Part shown: positions 57,903 through 64,000 of the stretch, in pieces
How the letters are laid out: every line of letters starts with the position of its first letter
How positions within the stretch are numbered: position 1 is the stretch's first letter
Assembly: GCF_039954625.1 (NCBI RefSeq)
Contig: NZ_CP157199.1
Location: forward strand, 2,604,001-2,668,000
Direction of reading: 5' to 3'
From: Pontimicrobium sp. SW4
Lineage (GTDB): Bacteria; Bacteroidota; Bacteroidia; Flavobacteriales; Flavobacteriaceae
Length of the DNA stretch: 64,000 bases
Notes under the pieces: generated by a model
What the model saw: only the letters and a program-made list of their open reading frames with translations
Told to the model about the DNA's origin: nothing
Database searches by the model: none
Made by a program: the position numbers and the translations under genes

Positions 57903-59066
57903 ATGCTAAAGAATATCGTAAAATTAAGCGTTGTAGTTTTTGCAGCAATGCTTTCACAGAGCTGTAAAGAAGAAATTAAAGTGCCTGCTGACTCATTTAT
58001 AGTATCTGGAACCATAAAAGGTTTAGACACTGAGTATATGAGCAGAAGTTACAAAGATGCCGAAGGCAATCGCGTATCTGATTCTATTTTTGTTGAGAAC
58101 GGAAGTTTTACCTATACTGCAAAAATTGATGAGCCAGAGCATATTATTTTTTGGCCAAATGTTGAACGTACAATTAAACGAAGTGGTCGTGGTTATTACC
58201 CAGCAAAATCGTCGCAATTTGCATTTTTGGCAAGTCCTGGAGACCATATTATTTTTAATGGTGAAGTGACCGATTTTATAGACGCTTATCCTAGTGGCAC
58301 TAAAAGCAACGAAGATTTAGCAAGTATAAATAATAAGATATTTCCTTTAATGAACAAATCGGTTAATTTATTATTAGAAAAAAATAAATTAAAAGAAGAC
58401 GATCCTCAATTTAAAGTTATTGAAGATTCTATTAATAGTATAGATGAACAAGTTGTAGCCTTGAAAAAAGAGTTTGTATTAGCAAATCCAAATTCAGAAG
58501 CTGCTGCTTGGTATTTATCTGATATGATGATTCGTAGTCAGGTTACTAATGACGAAGCTATTACCGCTTTTAAGAACCTAGATAACAACTTAAACGACTA
58601 TCCTTTTTATAAAGCAGTTGCCAAACGTGTAGCTGGCATTGAAGCTACCTTAATTGGAAAAACAGTTGAAAACTTTACTACTAATAGCACATTTACTGGT
58701 GATTCGTTTGAGTTTGACTCTTTAAAAGGAAAATATGTACTCATTGATTTTTGGGGAACGTGGTGTGGACCATGTATTGCCGAAATGCCTAAAGTAAAAG
58801 AATATCAAGAAAAATATAAAGACAAGTTAGTAGTTCTTGGTATTAATCAAGGAGACACTAAAGAGCAAGTTGAAAAATTTATAACACCAAACAACTATAC
58901 TTGGACACACTTGATGAATGGTAATGGAGATGACGATTTTGTTTTAAATTTTAATGTTGCTGGATTCCCAACCAAGTTTATTATAGACCCAGAAGGTAAA
59001 ATTTTACATCGTTTTGTTGGCGATAGTGAAGAATCGTTTACAGTGCTTGATGGGCTTTTGGAATAA
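57903..59066 (+). CDS. TlpA/ResA-like thioredoxin lipoprotein
   Basis: This 387-residue protein has a lipobox (AAMLSQSC), an N-terminal DUF4369-like beta domain (residues about 30-240, beginning FIVSGTIKGLDTEY) and a C-terminal thioredoxin fold. The active site is WCGPC in DFWGTWCGPCIAEM, and the cis-Pro segment is FNVAGFPTKFII. Such proteins reduce disulfides in the periplasm. It is spaced 3 bases after the penicillin acylase gene, so they form one unit. Confidence 0.9.
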   Translation: MLKNIVKLSVVVFAAMLSQSCKEEIKVPADSFIVSGTIKGLDTEYMSRSYKDAEGNRVSDSIFVENGSFTYTAKIDEPEHIIFWPNVERTIKRSGRGYYPAKSSQFAFLASPGDHIIFNGEVTDFIDAYPSGTKSNEDLASINNKIFPLMNKSVNLLLEKNKLKEDDPQFKVIEDSINSIDEQVVALKKEFVLANPNSEAAAWYLSDMMIRSQVTNDEAITAFKNLDNNLNDYPFYKAVAKRVAGIEATLIGKTVENFTTNSTFTGDSFEFDSLKGKYVLIDFWGTWCGPCIAEMPKVKEYQEKYKDKLVVLGINQGDTKEQVEKFITPNNYTWTHLMNGNGDDDFVLNFNVAGFPTKFIIDPEGKILHRFVGDSEESFTVLDGLLE

Positions 59067-59073
59067 AATCTAT

Positions 59074-59107
59074 TTGACTTTGTAAGAAAAAACAACTAAC
59101 TTCGTTT
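59074..59107 (+). promoter_or_regulatory. Promoter module (copy 5 of 5) upstream of Crp-family gene
   Basis: TTGACTTTGTAAGAAAA, then TAACTTCG (59097-59104) after exactly 20 bases, followed by TTTAACG. It is the most complete copy and is 58 bases upstream of the start codon. Confidence 0.55.
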
Positions 59108-59130
59108 AACGACTGATATAAAACATTAAA

Positions 59131-59160
59131 ACGTTGTATATCATCGCATTACCTGCAAGC
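59131..59160 (+). repeat. Left inverted repeat of the Crp-DinB unit
   Basis: ACGTTGT, 11 bases, TTACCTGC, ending 4 bases before the Crp start codon. It is the inverse of GCAGGTAACAACGT at 60305-60318, which contains the DinB stop codon. Confidence 0.55.
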
Positions 59161-59164
59161 TAAT

Positions 59165-59701
59165 ATGAACCCAATTTCAAATTTAATTGATAAAATAAAC
59201 AGTCAACAACTTTGGGATAGAGAAATCGAATTAGAACGTAATGAATATTTAAAGGTAAAAGGAAGTATCGACACTAATATTTATTTGGTAAAAAGTGGAA
59301 GCTTAAGAATATTTGTAGTTGATGAATTCGAAGAACATACAATAAGATTTGGTTATAAGGACAACTTAATAGCCTCTCTAGATTCTTTCTTGAATGAAAA
59401 ACCTTCAGACTTCTATATTCAAGCATTAAAAAAAACTAATGTAAAAGTCATCAATAAAAAAAAGTATAAACCCTTCATTGAATCATCATCAGAGAATAAA
59501 GAAATATGGCTTTCTGTTTTAGAAAATTTCGTTTTGCAGCAAATGGAAAGGGAAAGAGATATTCTAACGTCATCTCCTATTGAACGATATAAAAGAGTTT
59601 TGGAGCGAAGTCCTCAGCTATTTCAGGAAATACCAAATAAATATATCGCTTCGTATTTAAGAATGACACCTGAAACACTTTCAAGAATTAAAAAATCTTA
59701 A
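59165..59701 (+). CDS. Crp/Fnr-type regulator
   Basis: This 178-residue protein has a cyclic-nucleotide-binding-like domain (DTNIYLVKSGSLRIFVVDEF, then HTIRFGYKDN) and an HTH near the C-terminus (PNKYIASYLRMTPETLSRI). The usual cAMP-contacting Arg/Ser pattern is not complete, so the ligand is unknown. No Fe-S cysteines. It lies between two inverted repeats with the DinB gene, 56 bases upstream of it, and may regulate it. Confidence 0.85.
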   Translation: MNPISNLIDKINSQQLWDREIELERNEYLKVKGSIDTNIYLVKSGSLRIFVVDEFEEHTIRFGYKDNLIASLDSFLNEKPSDFYIQALKKTNVKVINKKKYKPFIESSSENKEIWLSVLENFVLQQMERERDILTSSPIERYKRVLERSPQLFQEIPNKYIASYLRMTPETLSRIKKS

Positions 59702-59757
59702 TTTCAATCAATTTTTTTAAAAGATTATCTATTGATATTTGTAATAAAATAAATGTA

Positions 59758-60312
59758 ATGGCATTAGCAACTGAAAAATTATTACAAAACTTATTAGAAA
59801 TTACTCGCAAGAACTTAAACAACGTAGAACTACTAAAAAAGCAACCTCTTGATTCTCTAAATTGGAAACAAGACTCTGAAAGTTGGAGTGCATTAGAATG
59901 CATTGAACATCTAAATAGGTATGGAGATTTCTATATTCCAGAAATAGCAAACAAAATAAAAACTTCTAAATACGAGCATTCTGAAATTTTTAAAAGTAAT
60001 TGGCTAGGTAAATATTTTAGCAAATCAGTTGCTTACAATGAGGATTTAAACAAAATGAAAACGTTTAAATCTATGAATCCTTTAAACTCAGATCTAGATA
60101 TTCAAACACTAGACAAATTCATTGGTCAACAACATCAGATAATAGAACTTTTAGATAAATCCAAAAAAGTAAATTTAGACAAAACTAAAACGGCAATTTC
60201 AATTTCTACATTTATCAAATTGAGATTAGGTGATACATTTAGAGTACTAATATATCATAATGAAAGACATATTAAACAAGCAGAAAAGACAATAAAAGAT
60301 GCCAGCAGGTAA
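59758..60312 (+). CDS. DinB-family protein
   Basis: This 184-residue protein has a four-helix DinB-like fold. The marks are WSALECIEHLNRYGDFY with the first His and a C-terminal VLIYHNERHIKQAEK with two more, the metal triad of the family (bacillithiol or other S-transferases, often unknown). The stop codon lies within an inverted repeat. It forms a two-gene unit with the upstream Crp-type regulator. Confidence 0.82.
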   Translation: MALATEKLLQNLLEITRKNLNNVELLKKQPLDSLNWKQDSESWSALECIEHLNRYGDFYIPEIANKIKTSKYEHSEIFKSNWLGKYFSKSVAYNEDLNKMKTFKSMNPLNSDLDIQTLDKFIGQQHQIIELLDKSKKVNLDKTKTAISISTFIKLRLGDTFRVLIYHNERHIKQAEKTIKDASR

Positions 60313-60434
60313 CAACGTGTATAATTAATTACTACGGAATTCCTTCGCAGGAATTCACTCGAATTAATTAACTTAGCTCAACGTCGGAAAATCCTAACTG
60401 ATTTTCCGTAACTAACCATACACTAACCGTTAAA
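60302..60434. repeat. Nested palindromic element at the right end of the Crp-DinB unit
   Basis: GCAGGTAACAACGT (60305-60318) is followed by AATTAATTA arms enclosing GAATTCC-TTCGCA-GGAATTC (60337-60356), then CGGAAAATC-CTAACT-GATTTTCCG (60385-60408) and AACCATACACTAACCGTTAA. The structure resembles the recombination or MITE-like elements of flavobacteria. It lies 8 bases from the DUF5686 gene. Confidence 0.7.
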
Positions 60435-60442
60435 CGAATCTC

Positions 60443-62929
60443 CTAAAAATGAAACCCAAACGTTCCAGTCACTCCAAATTTTCTAGCATCTGGATTATCG
60501 AGATAATTACCTCTAAAGTTAAAGTCTAAACGGAAGATTTTGAAAATATTACCTACACCTAAGCTGTATTCCCAATAAATTTCATTATTAGGCGCTACTA
60601 ATGGGATATTGGTTGGGCTATTCAAAGCGATATTTCCATCAGATAGTTCTCCCCAAACACCACGCACACTAATAATTTCGCGTAAATTCAACTTACGTAA
60701 TAATGGAATTCTAGAAAAGAAACGACCATTAAAATTATGCTCTAAATGGAGTGATGCATAGGTATCTGTAACAAACTCGTAAAAATCGAGCTGCGAAAAA
60801 GTATTATATATTGAAAAATATGATTGATTTCCTGGAATTACACTTAATAACCCAAGCGGTACATCGCCAATAGTTTTCCCAGCTTCAATGGTAGTAGTTA
60901 AACGTCCAAAACCTCCTATTTGCCATGGTTGTAAATATGAAAACTGTAACTTCGTGTAATCAAAATCACTATTAAACATATTTTTGTTTCCTAAACTAAT
61001 TTGAGCAAACAAACGTGCATAATCATCATTAGCATCATACCGTTCTACACCAAAACCCGTCTTTTTTCTTCCTGGAAAATAGGACATAGAAAAGGTAGTT
61101 TCAAACTGTTCAATCTTCGAAGCTACACCATCAGCTGTATTGTAATCTAAACTAAAGGTAGGTGATGCCGATTCTAACGTTCGGTAATTTCCACCAAGTC
61201 GCATCACCAAGTTTCGCCAAGGCTCCATTTCGATGGCGGCACTTGTTAAGTTAATGGATGTTAGTTTATCGTTACTTCCTGTTCCTACAACCGAGGAGGA
61301 TGCTAAACTTCGTCCTAACACATCTGTTGACGTGGTTAAACTAGCTCCTATTTGTTCTACGTCACGTCGTTTTCCTCCCGAAATAATAAGTCTATTCTTC
61401 TTATCAATTAGCCATTTCCCTGAAATACCATATTTAAACTTATCATCCCTAAATCCGTAGGCTAAAAACCCTTCTAAACGCCAAATATCATTTTTTCCAA
61501 AGTAAGTTCGAACACCAGTTCGTAAACGCATCCCTTCAACCTCATTAAATCCAAAGGTTGAGAAAATGGGACCATAATCTAATGGCAGGCTATTAAACTC
61601 TATATAACCTGAGGTCAAGATACTTCCCAAATTATACAATCGTTTAAATTTTTTGACTGTTTTTAAGGTATCAAGCATTTTATAGACACCTATTTCATCT
61701 TTACTAAGCTCCTCTAAACGGTTGGCGTTCCAAAATTCATCGCCTCGATCATAAACATCCTTGTCGTAATAATATACTTCTTCGTCATAGAATTTTTTAT
61801 CCTTTTTAACGTCGAACATATAATTATTAAATAAAGTAGTTCGCTTACCGTAGATACCTCGTGATTTCTCTTTTTTATTAAACGCGAAATCAGACAACAT
61901 ATAATCGCGTTTTACCAAAAACAAGGAGTCGTTAAGCACTTCAAATTCTTGCTCTATATAAATTTCTTTTACCCAGTTTATATTGGCGCTTTTGGTGGCT
62001 TGCAGATTTATTTCTTTTATCGCATACGTGGAATCGTTTACCCAGAAATCTCCTTTAAATGTTAACTCATTTTTACGTCTTGGGTAATAAATAATATTAT
62101 AGCACCATTTATTATCTATAAAAGCACTATCAGATAGTACATAGTTATAAGTTTGTATTCCTGTTCTAGACAAAGGACTTACGAAACTCTTGTCGAAAAA
62201 CTTTAAGTAATTATCGTAGATATTAAAATCGGAATACAAATCATCCACAAAATCAATAATAACTTGATTATCACTAAATCCTGAATTTTTGTTTCCTTCT
62301 AAAACCTCTTTTTCTTTATTGATCGTGTTATCTCCATAAACTTTAGAAACAGCCTCATTAATAAACATTGGCAAATACGTTTTACCAGTAACGCTAGATG
62401 TATCTACTTGATCAAACACAAATTCCATCCCTCTAAACAGTTTGCTTTTTATAAGTGTACTATCTATGGTATTGATATCGAATTCTACTTTTTCGTATTT
62501 GTCGTATTCGTATTGTTTAAACTGTTTAAGTCCATTTTTTCGTTTATGTTCCCAAATTTTTCGTAAAATATCAATGGCAGGATTATTCTTTTTTGGTTGT
62601 TTCCCCGAAATCAAAACAACAGCATCTAGTTGCGCTGTCTCTTCTTTTAAGATGATTTTTAAATCGAAACTTACTTTTTTGTCGAGATTTAACTCTAAAG
62701 TTTTATACCCAATAAATGAAACAACAATCGTTTCCCAAGTCCCATCAGATTCTAAATAAAATCTTCCGTTCTCGTTAGTAATCGTTCCCTCAGATGAGTT
62801 TTTAAAAATAACATTAGCAAAAGACACAGGTTCATTGTTCTCATCAAGCACGTGACCACTAACTTTTGTTTGGGTGAATCCAGAATATATTCCGAATAAA
62901 AAAAGAAGTACTACTAATCTATATTTCAT
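60443..62929 (-). CDS. DUF5686 outer-membrane protein with CarboxypepD-like domain
   Basis: This 828-residue protein has a signal peptide (LVVLLFLFGIYSGFTQ), an N-terminal CarboxypepD regulatory-like domain (TKVSGHVLDENNEPVSFANV), then the DUF5686 body (about residues 120-828). The C-terminal half has alternating strands ending in a terminal aromatic (GVTGTFGFHF), consistent with an outer-membrane barrel. The start at 62929 is chosen so that the signal sequence is N-terminal. An upstream ATG at 62953 adds 8 residues. Function unknown. Confidence 0.88.
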   Translation of the reverse strand: MKYRLVVLLFLFGIYSGFTQTKVSGHVLDENNEPVSFANVIFKNSSEGTITNENGRFYLESDGTWETIVVSFIGYKTLELNLDKKVSFDLKIILKEETAQLDAVVLISGKQPKKNNPAIDILRKIWEHKRKNGLKQFKQYEYDKYEKVEFDINTIDSTLIKSKLFRGMEFVFDQVDTSSVTGKTYLPMFINEAVSKVYGDNTINKEKEVLEGNKNSGFSDNQVIIDFVDDLYSDFNIYDNYLKFFDKSFVSPLSRTGIQTYNYVLSDSAFIDNKWCYNIIYYPRRKNELTFKGDFWVNDSTYAIKEINLQATKSANINWVKEIYIEQEFEVLNDSLFLVKRDYMLSDFAFNKKEKSRGIYGKRTTLFNNYMFDVKKDKKFYDEEVYYYDKDVYDRGDEFWNANRLEELSKDEIGVYKMLDTLKTVKKFKRLYNLGSILTSGYIEFNSLPLDYGPIFSTFGFNEVEGMRLRTGVRTYFGKNDIWRLEGFLAYGFRDDKFKYGISGKWLIDKKNRLIISGGKRRDVEQIGASLTTSTDVLGRSLASSSVVGTGSNDKLTSINLTSAAIEMEPWRNLVMRLGGNYRTLESASPTFSLDYNTADGVASKIEQFETTFSMSYFPGRKKTGFGVERYDANDDYARLFAQISLGNKNMFNSDFDYTKLQFSYLQPWQIGGFGRLTTTIEAGKTIGDVPLGLLSVIPGNQSYFSIYNTFSQLDFYEFVTDTYASLHLEHNFNGRFFSRIPLLRKLNLREIISVRGVWGELSDGNIALNSPTNIPLVAPNNEIYWEYSLGVGNIFKIFRLDFNFRGNYLDNPDARKFGVTGTFGFHF

Positions 62930-62995
62930 AATAAGAAAAAACTTCATCAACAATCGTGCTAATGAAGCTTTATAACGTAAAAATATTGTTTTATT

Positions 62996-63973
62996 TTATT
63001 TGTAAAGCACCTTTTTAACTGCTTTTACCACATCGTTACTATTTGGCAACCATTCTTCCAATAACACTGGTGAATATGGCGCAGGCGTATCTGCAGTATT
63101 TATTTTTTGAATTGGTGCATCTAAATAATCAAATGCTTTTTCTTGCACTTGATAAGTAATTTCTGTGGACACATTACCAAAAGGCCACGCTTCTTCTAAA
63201 ATAACTAATCGGTTAGTTTTTTTAACCGAATCTAAAATTGTATTGATATCTAAAGGACGAACTGTTCGTAAATCAATAACTTCACAAGAAACTCCTTCTT
63301 TTTCAAGTTCATCTGCAGCCTTAAAAGCTTCTTTAATAATCTTTCCAAAAGATACTACAGTCACATCTGTACCTTCTCTCTTTACTTCAGCTACTCCAAT
63401 TGGCAAAATATATTCGCCTTCTGGCACTTCTCCTTTATCTCCATACATTTGCTCACTTTCCATAAAAATAACTGGATCGTCATCTCTAATAGCAGCCTTA
63501 AGCAATCCTTTAGCATCATATGGATTTGAAGGTACAATAACTTTTAATCCAGGAGTATTAGCATACCAACTTTCAAAAGCCTGAGAATGTGTTGCTGCTA
63601 ACTGACCTGCAGAACCTGTTGGGCCTCTAAACACAATTGGACATTTAAATTGTCCTCCAGACATTTGTCTAATCTTTGCTGCGTTATTTATAATTTGGTC
63701 TATTCCAACTAATGCAAAGTTAAAAGTCATAAACTCAACAATTGGTCTATTTCCTGTCATTGTCGACCCTACAGCTATTCCTGAAAAACCTAACTCCGCA
63801 ATTGGAGTATCTATAACACGTTTAGGTCCGAATTCATCTAACATCCCTTTTGAAGCTTTGTAAGCACCATTATATTCTGCCACTTCTTCTCCCATTAAGT
63901 AGATACTTTCGTCTCTACGCATCTCTTCACTCATTGCCTCACAAACGGCTTCTCTAAACTGAATTGTTTTCAT
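62996..63973 (-). CDS. pdhB: Pyruvate dehydrogenase E1 component, beta subunit
   Basis: This 325-residue protein has EEMRRDESIYLMGEEVAEY near the N-terminus, with the ThDP-contacting Glu, GFSGIAVGSTMTGNRPIVEF, and IVPSNPYDAKGLLKAAIRDD, then the C-terminal transketolase domain (EEAWPFGNVSTEITY). It needs an E1 alpha partner, which is not in view. Branched-chain 2-oxoacid dehydrogenase E1 beta is the main alternative, but the overall pattern fits pyruvate better. The gene is complete, 27 bases from the window end. Confidence 0.9.
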   Translation of the reverse strand: MKTIQFREAVCEAMSEEMRRDESIYLMGEEVAEYNGAYKASKGMLDEFGPKRVIDTPIAELGFSGIAVGSTMTGNRPIVEFMTFNFALVGIDQIINNAAKIRQMSGGQFKCPIVFRGPTGSAGQLAATHSQAFESWYANTPGLKVIVPSNPYDAKGLLKAAIRDDDPVIFMESEQMYGDKGEVPEGEYILPIGVAEVKREGTDVTVVSFGKIIKEAFKAADELEKEGVSCEVIDLRTVRPLDINTILDSVKKTNRLVILEEAWPFGNVSTEITYQVQEKAFDYLDAPIQKINTADTPAPYSPVLLEEWLPNSNDVVKAVKKVLYK

Positions 63974-64000
63974 TTATCAAGTTTTAATCGAACAGCAAAA

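Noticed and set aside
1..64000. Integrated phage, plasmid or insertion sequence
   Set aside because: No transposase, integrase, phage structural or replication gene was found; the island debris is made of host gene ends.

Overview
The window looks like a chromosomal segment of an AT-rich marine-type Flavobacteriaceae (Bacteroidota). Supporting signs are GLPGLI-family secreted proteins, a TonB-receptor-like outer-membrane barrel with a CarboxypepD-like N-terminus, DUF5686, a class of carbamoyltransferase that acts on acylated ornithine (ArgF'), TAnnTTTG-type promoters, few obvious Shine-Dalgarno sites, and short palindromic repeats typical of the group. No rRNA, tRNA, transposase, integrase, phage gene or CRISPR array was seen.

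Left half (1-31.4 kb): amino-acid biosynthesis. A SAM-I riboswitch precedes metY, which is followed by a metX reading frame running without a stop into an aspartate-kinase domain cut by the window edge. The leucine operon leuACDB reads right. Then comes a variable island (8.9-14.65 kb) holding a HEPN-type protein, a secreted serine hydrolase and an unknown barrel-like protein, with decayed copies of the 3' ends of argH and leuB between them. An arginine cluster reads left (GNAT-argG-argC-proC-argD-argF'-argB-argE-argH, interspersed with palindromic repeats). It is preceded on its transcriptional upstream side by ilvD-ilvB-ilvH-ilvC-ilvA, whose leader carries two complete Ile/Val leader-peptide attenuators in tandem.

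Middle (31.4-48.6 kb): a MacB/FtsX-type ABC transporter with a His-rich loop and a DUF3299-like partner; metK behind a SAM-II-like riboswitch; a LytTR regulator; a DUF2306 membrane protein; a lipoprotein amidohydrolase; an M28 peptidase; an outer-membrane barrel receptor with two GLPGLI proteins facing a histidine kinase/response regulator pair; and a deoxynucleoside kinase.

Right part (48.6-64 kb): an S9 peptidase, a phosphodiesterase-like lipoprotein, membrane and soluble pyrophosphatases side by side, a penicillin-acylase-like lipoprotein with a TlpA-like thioredoxin, a Crp/DinB gene pair bounded by inverted repeats, a DUF5686 outer-membrane protein and pyruvate dehydrogenase E1 beta.

The most noteworthy items are the tandem ilv attenuators, the stacked argH/leuB debris around accessory genes, five near-identical 33-bp promoter modules, the cassette-like Crp-DinB unit, and the metX-aspartokinase fusion.
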